Source: Synechococcus sp. SP2 MAG (lineage in GTDB: Bacteria; Cyanobacteriota; Cyanobacteriia; PCC-6307; Cyanobiaceae). From it: a stretch of 38,367 nucleotides of DNA. This document shows, in pieces, positions 15,156-23,308 of this stretch; position 1 is the first letter of the stretch, and each line of letters begins with the position of its first letter. The notes beneath the pieces were generated by a model, which was given only the letters and a program-made list of their open reading frames with translations, ran no database searches and was not told where the DNA came from. The translations under genes and the position numbers were made by a program. The stretch lies in NCBI GenBank assembly GCA_030756895.1, contig JAVBIX010000013.1, positions 1 to 38,367 of the forward strand, read 5' to 3'.

Positions 15156-16571
15156 TTAGCAGCGCTCCCAAGGTCGCTCCCACAAAGCGGCAGCCAAAGA
15201 AAGTGCCGCAAGCACCCAGAGCACCGGGATCAAGCCAATGCTGCTAACCAGGGCGCCGGCAAGAACCAGGGGCAGGCTGAGAGCAATATTGATCAGGTTG
15301 TTCTGAAGCCCGAAGACTCGACCCCGCTGGGATTCTGGAGTGTCTTCTTGAATCGTGGTCTGAGCCGGAATCGCTACGAGAGCGGCACCAATGCCGAGGA
15401 TGCCGCACAACACCAAGGTGATGCTGAGATTTCCTCGCAGTTGCCCGAGCATGATCAGACACCAGGTGATCGCGCCCAGTCCGGCTGCGGCAAGTCGCCG
15501 ACGGCTAAATCGATGGCCCATTTGAGCCACCAGCACAGCGCCAATGGCCATTCCTAGTCCGCTCATCGCTAGCAGGGTGCCGAATCCTGTTGGCCCCAGC
15601 CCTTGGATGGCTGATGCCAGGCTGATCGCCAGCACATAAAGCGCAGCTAGAAGGCTGTAAAGCACCACGAGATGCACCATGGCTCCACGGACGGATGCCT
15701 GTTCTCGAAGCACTTGTATCCCCGCCACGATTTCTTTCCAGACCGAATCGCTGCTGTCTTCTCTCGGTGGTTCCCGCATCTGGATTGTGCTCAGACTGAT
15801 GGCCGCCATGCCGTAACAGAACGGAAGCAGGAGAAATTCGCCACCGCTGATCCCTACTGATTGCAGCAGGTGGTTGAGTCCTCTCAGGATTGGATCGCCC
15901 AAAGCAAAGCCAACGATCGTGGCGCCCATGCTCGTGGCTTGATAAAGGGAATTGGCGGCCAAAAGGTGTTCTCTTGGTACCAGCAGTGGGATCGTCGCCT
16001 GTTCAGCGGGGGCGAAAAACTGGGTCAGAACCGACTCAAGGAAAGTCATGACCAGCAGAGCCCAATATCCCCAGCTCAGACCAAACCAGTGGGGGCCAGG
16101 GATCAGGAAGAGAGGGGTGCACAGCACAAGCAGTGCCCGCAGGCCGTTGGAGGCCACCATCACCCTGCGTTTAGGCCAGCGGTCGACCCACACACCCGCA
16201 ACGGATCCGAGCACCATCGCTGGGATGGTGTTGGCCACGTAGATGCCAGTAGCCAGCAAGGTGATGCGTTGGGCTCGCGTCTCGAAATCCATGCGAATCG
16301 CAGAGGCGATTTCAGCAAGCGCTCCGTTGCTATCCGGTGTATTTGTCACCCAGTATTGGGCGATCAAATACACCATCAACACGATGTAGAACTTATCCGC
16401 GAGTTGGGAGAAGATCTGCCCGACCCAGAGGCGTCGGAAGCCATCGAGATGGATCACGGCTTGAAGGCCGCGGCGACCCTCTGGATTGGCGCTGGTGGGC
16501 AGGGCCGGGTCCGGGCTGTTTAGGGGAGGACCGCTCAAAATGTGTTCATTCGCGGGATCATGATCGCCCAC
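15156..16571 (-). CDS. MFS permease, MFS_3 type (exporter-like)
   Basis: 471 residues with about eleven to twelve hydrophobic segments after a 45-residue polar, Pro-rich N-terminal tail. The MFS loop motif appears as GVWVDRWPKRRVM between helices 2 and 3, and GHRFSRRR after helix 8 is its counterpart. TTIQEDTPESQRGRVFGL is characteristic of the exporter-like MFS_3 group (the enterobactin exporter EntS type). The substrate cannot be inferred. The GTG at 16571 is the longest start; a TTG further in would shorten the tail. It sits 39 bases after recO and 22 bases before the glycosyltransferase. Confidence 0.85.
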   Translation of the reverse strand: MGDHDPANEHILSGPPLNSPDPALPTSANPEGRRGLQAVIHLDGFRRLWVGQIFSQLADKFYIVLMVYLIAQYWVTNTPDSNGALAEIASAIRMDFETRAQRITLLATGIYVANTIPAMVLGSVAGVWVDRWPKRRVMVASNGLRALLVLCTPLFLIPGPHWFGLSWGYWALLVMTFLESVLTQFFAPAEQATIPLLVPREHLLAANSLYQATSMGATIVGFALGDPILRGLNHLLQSVGISGGEFLLLPFCYGMAAISLSTIQMREPPREDSSDSVWKEIVAGIQVLREQASVRGAMVHLVVLYSLLAALYVLAISLASAIQGLGPTGFGTLLAMSGLGMAIGAVLVAQMGHRFSRRRLAAAGLGAITWCLIMLGQLRGNLSITLVLCGILGIGAALVAIPAQTTIQEDTPESQRGRVFGLQNNLINIALSLPLVLAGALVSSIGLIPVLWVLAALSLAAALWERPWERC

Positions 16572-16610
16572 TCCAGGCCATAGCGTGAAAACCCTCGACT
16601 TAGTGGGTGG

Positions 16611-17426
16611 TTAGGCGTTAGCTACAGCCTCTCTCACCATGGCAAATGAGCGGACGGGCCTTGGGAGATGCACGCGGCACCAGCACTCCAGAAGGGTAAA
16701 AAGGCGAATCCAAACCGGTCTAGGTCCCATCAAACCACCGTCTCGGCGTTCCGGCAGTTCAAGCCGTGTTAACCGCTGAAGCAGGGCAAGTTCGGAGGGG
16801 TTGATCTGAATAGCCGCTCCAGCATGAGCACCGATGGCCAGACCTTCGTCGGCCAGCAGGCTGCAGCGCCAGTCCCAATTACCGATCGGTGGAGCCAGGG
16901 CAGCTCCACTGCGGCAACACGTTTGGAGAGGGAGGCCATAACCGCCAAGAGCGAGAAGATGAACGCAGCCCTGAACAAGGGTTGCCAAGGTTCGATCAAC
17001 ACGCTCGCTTTCAGAGCTTCCCAGCTCAGATTCACGCTCTCTTCGCGCTATCAGCTCTAGACGCTCGAGATGGATCAAGACAGCACTGAGCATCCCGGGT
17101 ACGGGATCATCTCCAGCGACCAACGCAATCGAAAGCTCAGAAAGGGCCTGGGCGGCTGCCAGCGTTTCCAATCGCTGGCCCACGTTGCCGAAATTGTGTT
17201 GGACCCGAAGTTGGCGTACCCGAAGCAGGCCGCTCCGTCCCCCCACCTGCAGTTCCAGGGTGGTGAGAGGAACCGCCGCCGCCAGGCTGCTGCGTGGTTT
17301 ACGTGCCCCTGGTACGGCCAGGCGAATCAGGCCCACGTCATCACTAAGCAGGGTGAGCAGCCTGTCGTGCTCTCCGAGAGGGCCCACCTTTAAAGCCAAG
17401 CCTTCGATCCGCCGTTCCGGGCTCAT
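16611..17426 (-). CDS. recO: DNA repair protein RecO
   Basis: Mediator that loads RecA onto SSB-coated single-stranded DNA in the RecFOR pathway. The N-terminal OB-fold begins RIEGLALKVGPLGEHDRLLTLLS with GLIRLAVPGARKPRSSLAAAV and PLTTLELQV. The helical region follows, then LLALGGYGLPLQTC, where bacterial RecO often has a zinc-binding Cys cluster. Here only a pair of Cys (QTCCRSG) plus one near WRCSLL is visible, so the zinc site may be incomplete. 271 residues is normal. The ATG at 17426 overlaps the upstream stop by 4 nt (ATGA). Confidence 0.9.
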   Translation of the reverse strand: MSPERRIEGLALKVGPLGEHDRLLTLLSDDVGLIRLAVPGARKPRSSLAAAVPLTTLELQVGGRSGLLRVRQLRVQHNFGNVGQRLETLAAAQALSELSIALVAGDDPVPGMLSAVLIHLERLELIARRERESELGSSESERVDRTLATLVQGCVHLLALGGYGLPLQTCCRSGAALAPPIGNWDWRCSLLADEGLAIGAHAGAAIQINPSELALLQRLTRLELPERRDGGLMGPRPVWIRLFTLLECWCRVHLPRPVRSFAMVREAVANA

Positions 17427-18103
17427 TGCGGATGCCGGAGGGCCTGAATCAAAGCTGGACCATGGCTGGTTCCCAGGGCCGTAGCGCCCTCCCCCACAAG
17501 GTCAAGCGCCGTTTCCAATCGTTGAATGCCCCCTGCTGCCTTGATCGCGCAATTCCCCCTTGCAAGCTCTTTGAGCTTGCGCACTTGCAGCGGAGTGGTG
17601 GCCGCTCCAAATCCATTGCCCGCTTGCAAGAACGCAGCACCGGCATCGATCGCGGCTTCTACGGCCAAGCTCAGGCGCTCTGGCTGCAAGCGGTTCACAT
17701 CTAAAATCACCGTTACCGGTAGGCCGAGATCGCAGATCTGCGCGAGTTCTTCCGCATAAGCCTCTGCTCGCCCCGCCGTGATAGCAGCGAGATTGGGCAC
17801 GACATCGAGGGCATCAGCTCCTCTGGCTGCGGCCCATTCCGCTTGCGCCCGTTTGAGCTCCGCTGGAATCGTTCCAAAGGGGAAGTCCACAACAGCAAAC
17901 AAGCGAAGACGCCCACTTGGTCCGATCCGCTTTCGCACCGCTTCTAGGTGGCAGAGGCTTGTGCAGAGCCCCCCGAAGCCGAGCAGTCGCGCCGCATCAC
18001 AGAGGTTGTGCAGAGCCTCCTCTTCTAAAAGTGGATCTAAAACGGCTTGATGAATCATGGGCGGGAGCTCTGGAAGCTCCCGCTGACGCGGCGACGCGGT
18101 CAT
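17423..18103 (-). CDS. deoC: DeoC-family protein lacking the Schiff-base lysine
   Basis: 226 residues of the deoxyribose-phosphate aldolase TIM barrel, recognisable by GFGGLCTSLCHLEAVR, VVDFPFGTIPAELK, ADALDVVPNLAAITAG and KAAGGIQRLETAL. In the E. coli enzyme the Schiff base is formed by K167 in FIKTSTG, with D102 and K201 assisting. Here the equivalents of D102 (D100) and K201 (K188, in AIKAAGG) are present, but the segment reads FLQAGNG with Gln at 160, codon CAA. Normal aldolase chemistry is therefore unlikely unless another lysine substitutes. It lies 22 bases after hpf and overlaps recO, so it shares their transcript. The gene symbol is given by homology only. Confidence 0.85.
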   Translation of the reverse strand: MTASPRQRELPELPPMIHQAVLDPLLEEEALHNLCDAARLLGFGGLCTSLCHLEAVRKRIGPSGRLRLFAVVDFPFGTIPAELKRAQAEWAAARGADALDVVPNLAAITAGRAEAYAEELAQICDLGLPVTVILDVNRLQPERLSLAVEAAIDAGAAFLQAGNGFGAATTPLQVRKLKELARGNCAIKAAGGIQRLETALDLVGEGATALGTSHGPALIQALRHPQ

Positions 18104-18125
18104 CGTTGAGGGGCAAGCACTGGTC

Positions 18126-18701
18126 TTAGTTCCGCGCTTGGATCACGCCAAAGCCACCGTGATTGCGGTGATAAATCACCTGGAGTTCACCGCTTTCTTT
18201 GTCTCGAAACAGGTAGAAGTCGTGATCAATCACTTCAAGTTGATGGCGCGCCTCTTCAAGGCTCATCGCTGGCATGGCGAAGTATTTGCGTCGAACCCCT
18301 GGGCTGGGAAGCTGAGCTTCTTTGCCTTCGAGCAGTGAGTCTTCTGTGGGACGTTCCGTGAGCAGGACGTCATTCGCTGCTGTTGGGGTGGCCCGATGGC
18401 CATGGTCGCTTTGGCGTTCTTTAAATCGTCGCAGCTGCCGCGCCAACTTATTTGCGACTAAGTCGATGCTGGCGTAAAGGTTTTCGCTTCTCTCCTGGGC
18501 GCGAATTACCGTGCCATTGGCGAACACAGTGACTTCCGCGGTTTGTTGTGGAACCCTGGGGTTCCGAGCAACTGATAGGTGCACATCCGCTTCCTTGACG
18601 AGATCGTCGAAGTGATGGATAGCCCTTTCCAGTTTTGTTTCGGTGTATTCCCGCAATGCGGGCGTCACATCCAAATTGCGACCATGGATCAGAAGCTTCA
18701 T
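18126..18701 (-). CDS. hpf: Ribosome hibernation promoting factor, long form (LrtA)
   Basis: 191 residues in two domains: the N-terminal S30AE domain ([27 protein letters not shown] to about residue 100), which binds the 30S decoding site, and a C-terminal domain from about 135 ([44 protein letters not shown]) that dimerises 70S ribosomes into 100S. In cyanobacteria it is known as the light-repressed lrtA product. A charged linker of about 35 residues joins the two. ATG at 18701 gives the exact family N-terminus. It is the first gene of the minus-strand run hpf-deoC-recO-MFS-GT4 and is divergent from lipB with very little space between. Confidence 0.95.
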   Translation of the reverse strand: MKLLIHGRNLDVTPALREYTETKLERAIHHFDDLVKEADVHLSVARNPRVPQQTAEVTVFANGTVIRAQERSENLYASIDLVANKLARQLRRFKERQSDHGHRATPTAANDVLLTERPTEDSLLEGKEAQLPSPGVRRKYFAMPAMSLEEARHQLEVIDHDFYLFRDKESGELQVIYHRNHGGFGVIQARN

Positions 18702-18712
18702 GGCGGTCCCCT

Positions 18713-19435
18713 TTGCCTGGTTCTACCGGCAACCTACTAACTGCTTCAGACGCAGGAAAGCGGTCTGCGGCATTTCTTTTTGAGCCGGTTGCGCCCGTGC
18801 CGTTCTCCCAGGCCTGGGAGTGGCAACGTGAATGGCAGCAGCAATTACTCGCTGAGGAAGGCTCAGACAGGGAAGCGGTTTGGATTCTTCAACATCCGTC
18901 TTGCTTCACTCTTGGTCGCGGAGCGACGGAAGATCACTTGCGCTTTGATCCCGAGAATGCGCCAGCTCCCCTGCATCGCATCGACCGGGGCGGGGAGGTC
19001 ACGCACCATGCCCCCGGGCAGTTGGTGGCCTATCCGGTGTTGGACCTTCGCCGGCGTGAACCAGACCTTCATTGGTACTTGCGCCAGCTCGAACAGGTGG
19101 TGATCGATGTGTTGGCGGCATTGGACTTGCCGGGCCAACGCATCCCAGGCCTCACGGGGGTTTGGCTGGAGGGGCGAAAAGTGGCGGCCATCGGTGTGGG
19201 ATGTCGTCGTTGGATTACTCAGCACGGCCTTGCTCTCAACGTGTCGTGTGCCATGGAAGGGTTTGCGCAGGTTGTGCCCTGTGGAATTTCTGATCGCCCG
19301 GTGGATCGTTTGCAGCGCTGGATTCCTGGCATCACGCCTGAGGTTGTGCAGCCACTCCTGCGGGATGCACTGGCCCAGCGCCTGTCCCTCAGCTGGTGCG
19401 ACCTTGCTGGTCTTGATTCTGGGTGGTACTCCTAG
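18713..19435 (+). CDS. lipB: Octanoyl-[ACP]:protein octanoyltransferase
   Basis: Transfers octanoate from ACP to lipoyl domains, the first step of lipoate assembly. Family signatures: [52 protein letters not shown] (catalytic Lys) and [21 protein letters not shown] (catalytic Cys). The start is uncertain. The frame is open back into hpf. ATG 18656 would overlap hpf by 46 bases, TTG 18713 clears it, and GTG 18797 seems too late because the family usually keeps the segment before it. I use 18713. The E2 subunit of pyruvate dehydrogenase, a natural acceptor, is encoded 2.5 kb downstream. Confidence 0.9.
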   Translation: MPGSTGNLLTASDAGKRSAAFLFEPVAPVPFSQAWEWQREWQQQLLAEEGSDREAVWILQHPSCFTLGRGATEDHLRFDPENAPAPLHRIDRGGEVTHHAPGQLVAYPVLDLRRREPDLHWYLRQLEQVVIDVLAALDLPGQRIPGLTGVWLEGRKVAAIGVGCRRWITQHGLALNVSCAMEGFAQVVPCGISDRPVDRLQRWIPGITPEVVQPLLRDALAQRLSLSWCDLAGLDSGWYS

Positions 19436-19455
19436 GCGCAAGCTGAAACAACGTT

Positions 19456-21402
19456 GTGAGTTCGTTTGCACAGGCCAGCTGGCGACCAACGCCTTGGGAG
19501 TTGAAATCACTCGCCCGTCAGCAGCACGTGCAAGGCCTGGGGAGAGTGGACCAACTCTGGCCGTGGCTTGAGCAACGTCATGGTGCGCTCATGGCTGTGG
19601 ATGCCCCCCATGCCGCCCATCCGGAGCATTTCACCTATCAGGAGCTGTCGCAACGGATCACGACTGCGGCTGCAGGGTTTCGTTCCTTGGGGATTCGTGA
19701 GGGGGATGTGGTGGGACTGTTTGCAGAAAACAGTCCACGCTGGCTGATGGCAGATCAAGGCCTGATGCGCGCCGGTGCGGCGGATGCGGTGCGTGGCGCT
19801 TCAGCACCAGTAGAGGAGTTGCGTTACATCCTCGAGGACGCCAAGGCTGTGGCCCTGGTGGTTCAAAACGCGGACCTTTGGCAACGGCTCCAATTGCCTG
19901 CTCTGCTGCGCAGCCAACTGCGCTTTGTGCTGCAGCTCGAAGGTGATGCTGTGGGTCAAGACGTGATCTCGTGGGCTGATCTTTTGGCGGCTGGTGACAA
20001 GCATCAGGCTCCGGATCCAGACGCTGGTCGAGACGCCTCTAGCGCTGCCTGCACAACAGCCACCATCCTTTACACCTCAGGAACCACCGGTCAGCCCAAG
20101 GGCGTTCCGCTCAGCCACGCCAACCTGCTGCATCAGATGCGCAGCTTGAGTTGCGTTGCTCGGCCAGAGCCTGGAGATCCTGTGCTCAGCGTGTTGCCGA
20201 TCTGGCATGCCTATGAACGCAGTGCGGAGTATTACTTCTTCTCCTGCGCCTGTGCGCAGAGCTACACCACGATCAAACAGCTCAAACGTGATTTGCCCAG
20301 GGTGAAGCCTGTGGTGATGGTCACAGTGCCGCGCCTTTGGGAGGCGGTGCAAGCCGGGTTTGAAGATGTCCTGAAAACATTCCCTGCATCGAGGCAGCGC
20401 CTGTTGCGCGCGGCACTCGCGAATAGCAGTGCCTATTGCTTGGCCCGGCGTCAGCGACGCAACCTGATGCTGATGCCCTTGGGTCGCCGTCAGTGCTTGA
20501 TGGCGCGGCTGAAGTCCGCCGGGCGCTGGCCCGCCCATGCTTTGGCCTCCAAGCTGATCTGGCCAAAGCTGAGGTTGCAGCTCAGCGGGGGTCAGCTGCG
20601 CTTCCCCATCAATGGAGGAGGCGCGATCGCTCCTCATGTGGATTCCTTTTTTGAGGCGGTGGGGATCGAGTTGTTGGTGGGCTATGGCCTCACTGAAACC
20701 AGTCCGGTTGTGAGTTGCCGGCGTCCATGGCGCAACATTCGTGGAAGTTCAGGGCAGCCCTTGCCGGATACGGAGTTCCGGATCGTGGATGCTGAGACGC
20801 GCCAGCCCCTCGGTTTTCGTGATTGTGGTGTTGTCTTGGTCCGTGGTCCCCAGGTGATGGCTGGGTATCTGCGTCGTCCAGAAGCCACCGCAAAAGTGCT
20901 GGACGCCGATGGCTGGTTTGATACCGGTGATCTGGGCATGCTCTTGCCTGACGGGTCGGTCGTACTGACGGGTCGTGCCAAGGACACGATTGTGCTCAGC
21001 AGTGGTGAAAACATTGAGCCGGCACCTTTGGAGGAGGAGCTGGTATCTAGCCCCTTGATCGAACAGGTGATGCTCGTTGGCCAAGATCAACGCCAGTTGG
21101 CGGCCTTGGTTGTGCCGCGCTTCGAGGCGATGTTGGCCTGGGGCGTAGAGCAGGGCCTCAGCTTGGCGGCTGATCTCGGTGGGACTCCAGGCGATCAAGA
21201 CTTGCGGCGTTTGCTGCGCGGAGAACTGAATCGTCTGCTGAGTTTGCGCGTTGGCGCCCGTTCGGATGAACGGGTGATGGGTGTGGTGTTGGTGGCACCG
21301 TTCACGATTGAAAACGGCCTACTCACGCAGACCTTGAAGCAGCGTCGTGATCGGATCAGCGGGCGTGATCGTGAGTCGATTAACGCGCTTTACGGATGCT
21401 GA
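19456..21402 (+). CDS. aas: Acyl-ACP synthetase / long-chain fatty acid-CoA ligase (AMP-forming)
   Basis: 648 residues of the ANL superfamily. ATP-binding loop YTSGTTGQPKGVPLSH near residue 207, INGGGAIAPHVDSFFEAVG, GYGLTETSPVVSCR near 410, WFDTGDLG near 488 and the C-terminal NGLLTQTLKQRRDRI with the adenylation lysine. In cyanobacteria enzymes of this group recycle free fatty acids by activating them to acyl-ACP, hence the symbol; a CoA ligase activity cannot be excluded from sequence. The start is GTG at 19456, 20 bases after lipB. It is in the same direction as lipB and could be co-transcribed. Confidence 0.88.
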   Translation: MSSFAQASWRPTPWELKSLARQQHVQGLGRVDQLWPWLEQRHGALMAVDAPHAAHPEHFTYQELSQRITTAAAGFRSLGIREGDVVGLFAENSPRWLMADQGLMRAGAADAVRGASAPVEELRYILEDAKAVALVVQNADLWQRLQLPALLRSQLRFVLQLEGDAVGQDVISWADLLAAGDKHQAPDPDAGRDASSAACTTATILYTSGTTGQPKGVPLSHANLLHQMRSLSCVARPEPGDPVLSVLPIWHAYERSAEYYFFSCACAQSYTTIKQLKRDLPRVKPVVMVTVPRLWEAVQAGFEDVLKTFPASRQRLLRAALANSSAYCLARRQRRNLMLMPLGRRQCLMARLKSAGRWPAHALASKLIWPKLRLQLSGGQLRFPINGGGAIAPHVDSFFEAVGIELLVGYGLTETSPVVSCRRPWRNIRGSSGQPLPDTEFRIVDAETRQPLGFRDCGVVLVRGPQVMAGYLRRPEATAKVLDADGWFDTGDLGMLLPDGSVVLTGRAKDTIVLSSGENIEPAPLEEELVSSPLIEQVMLVGQDQRQLAALVVPRFEAMLAWGVEQGLSLAADLGGTPGDQDLRRLLRGELNRLLSLRVGARSDERVMGVVLVAPFTIENGLLTQTLKQRRDRISGRDRESINALYGC

Positions 21403-21485
21403 TTCGATGCTGATAGCTGCATCCCCTGATTTGGGTTGACCTGCAGCCACTGGACTGAGACGCTTAACACCACGTCACTAATTAC

Positions 21486-21929
21486 ATGTTGGAAGGCAAC
21501 ACCCTCACGATTAAGCGCTCGATCACCATTCGTGCGGTGGTGACTCCCGCATGGAAGGAGGAGGCTGAACGCGAGTTGAGCAACGGCATCGCTACCTCGG
21601 ATCAGCAGCTTGCCCAGCTGGAGCAAGAGGGACAGCAGGTGGTGGACCAGGTCCGTCGTCAGAGTGCGAATCCGCTCGACCCCCGTGTGCAGGATCAGGT
21701 GGGCCAAGTTCAGGAGCAGGTGGCGGCAAAACGCTCTGAGCTAGAGGAGCAAAAGCGAAACCTGTTGCAGCAACAGGCTCAAGTACGTGAGCTAGAGATG
21801 GATCAGATCGTGGAACAGGGTCAACTCGATAGTTTTTGCGACATCAAAGTTGGCGATAATTTGGTCAGCAAGATGCAGGTGTCGGTCGTTGTGCGCGATG
21901 GCGTCATCGAGTCGATCGATCAGGGCTAA
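21486..21929 (+). CDS. YlqD family protein
   Basis: 147 residues. The N-terminal strand (LTIKRSITIRAVVTPAWKEEAERE) is typical of the YlqD family, followed by a long helical middle rich in Gln and Glu (about residues 30-110), strongly predicted coiled coil by eye, and a C-terminal strand region CDIKVGDNLVSKMQVSVVVRDGVIESI. The family is found in Firmicutes and cyanobacteria without known function. No signal or membrane helix. ATG at 21486; pdhC follows after 44 bases and may be on the same transcript. Confidence 0.72.
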   Translation: MLEGNTLTIKRSITIRAVVTPAWKEEAERELSNGIATSDQQLAQLEQEGQQVVDQVRRQSANPLDPRVQDQVGQVQEQVAAKRSELEEQKRNLLQQQAQVRELEMDQIVEQGQLDSFCDIKVGDNLVSKMQVSVVVRDGVIESIDQG

Positions 21930-21973
21930 CCCGGGCCGTAAAATCTCTCTGATTAGCTCTTCTGGAGAAGGTT

Positions 21974-23299
21974 TTGGCAACCCACGACATTTTTATGCCT
22001 GCCCTCAGCTCCACCATGACGGAGGGCAAAATCGTGGAGTGGCTCAAACAGCCCGGAGACAAGGTGGAGAGAGGCGAATCCGTTCTCGTCGTTGAGTCAG
22101 ACAAAGCTGATATGGATGTGGAGTCCTTTCAGGAGGGCTATCTGGCTGCAGTGTTGATGCCTGCGGGGAGCACGGCCCCCGTGGGTGAAACGATCGGTTT
22201 GATTGTGGAGACGGAAGCGGAGATTGCTGACGCGAAGGCCAAAGCACCAACCGCAGCACCATCCGCAGCACCCACTGCCCCAGCTGCTGCAGCACCTGCT
22301 CCTCCAGCGCCCCCAGCTGTTCCGGTTGCCCCCGCTCCTCTGGCGGCTACGGCGCCTGTATCCGCTCCCGTCGCTGCACCTGCGAGCAACGGACGTTTGA
22401 TCGTGAGTCCCCGCGCCCGCAAGCTCGCCTCCCAAATGGGCGTAGACCTTGCTGGCCTTCGCGGCACTGGCCCCAATGGCCGGATTCAGGCGGAAGACGT
22501 TGAAAAGGCAGCCGGTCGCCCGGTTACTCCACCACGGGTGGGTGAAGGAACTTCGGCAGCTGCCGTGGTTGGTGCCTCTGTCGCGGCTTCATCCTCGGCT
22601 CCTTCCGGCAACAGTTTTGGTGCGCCGGGCGACACCGTGGCCTTCAACACGCTTCAGGCGGCAGTGAACCGCAACATGGAAGCCAGTCTTGCGGTGCCCT
22701 GCTTCCGCGTTGGATACACGATCACCACCGACAAGCTCGATGCGTTTTACAAGCAGGTGAAACCCAAAGGCGTCACGATGACGGCCCTTCTGGCCAAAGC
22801 TGTGGCCGTGACCTTGGCCCGCCATCCCCAGGTGAATGCCGCAACCACGGCCTCTGGCATGAGCTACCCCGCTGAGGTGAATGTGGCTGTCGCTGTGGCG
22901 ATGGAAGACGGCGGATTGATTACGCCTGTGTTGCGTAATGCCGATCGCACCGATCTGTATGAGCTGTCGCGGCAGTGGGGGGATCTGGTGAAGCGTTCCC
23001 GCAGCAAGCAACTGCAGCCGGAGGAATACAGCACCGGCACCTTCACCCTCTCCAACCTTGGAATGTTTGGAGTGGATCGCTTTGATGCGATCTTGCCCCC
23101 AGGCACCGGCGCGATTCTGGCGGTTGCGGCGTCTCGTCCCACCGTGGTGGCAGGCAAGGACGGATCCATCGCCGTGAAGCGTCAGATGCAGGTGAACCTC
23201 ACCGCCGATCACCGCGTGATTTATGGCGCCGACGGTGCTGCCTTCCTGAAGGACCTGGCGGAACTCATCGACACGCGTCCGGAGAGTTTGGCTCTGTAA
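21974..23299 (+). CDS. pdhC: Pyruvate dehydrogenase E2, dihydrolipoyl acetyltransferase
   Basis: Core subunit of the pyruvate dehydrogenase complex, moving acetyl from E1 to CoA. One lipoyl domain at the N-terminus with the lipoylated K44 in ESDKADMDVE, an Ala/Pro-rich linker (about 85-135), a peripheral-subunit-binding domain (IVSPRARKLASQMGVDLAGL, about 143-175), a second Ala/Ser linker and the catalytic domain ending with TADHRVIYGADG, where H413 is the catalytic His. 441 residues is standard for a one-lipoyl E2. The start is TTG at 21974, about 10 bases after a GGAGAAGG Shine-Dalgarno at 21964-21971, which decides it. LipB encoded upstream would serve it. Confidence 0.95.
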   Translation: MATHDIFMPALSSTMTEGKIVEWLKQPGDKVERGESVLVVESDKADMDVESFQEGYLAAVLMPAGSTAPVGETIGLIVETEAEIADAKAKAPTAAPSAAPTAPAAAAPAPPAPPAVPVAPAPLAATAPVSAPVAAPASNGRLIVSPRARKLASQMGVDLAGLRGTGPNGRIQAEDVEKAAGRPVTPPRVGEGTSAAAVVGASVAASSSAPSGNSFGAPGDTVAFNTLQAAVNRNMEASLAVPCFRVGYTITTDKLDAFYKQVKPKGVTMTALLAKAVAVTLARHPQVNAATTASGMSYPAEVNVAVAVAMEDGGLITPVLRNADRTDLYELSRQWGDLVKRSRSKQLQPEEYSTGTFTLSNLGMFGVDRFDAILPPGTGAILAVAASRPTVVAGKDGSIAVKRQMQVNLTADHRVIYGADGAAFLKDLAELIDTRPESLAL

Positions 23300-23308
23300 G
23301 TCGCAGCT

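Noticed and set aside
21985-21999. A further T-run followed by ATGCC (TTTTTATGCC) as a terminator tail
   Set aside because: It lies inside the first codons of pdhC (reading DIFMPA) with no stem before it.
22230-22400. Low-complexity CCA/GCT-rich repeat tract as a mobile or satellite repeat
   Set aside because: It is the Ala/Pro linker of the E2 subunit, normal for this protein.
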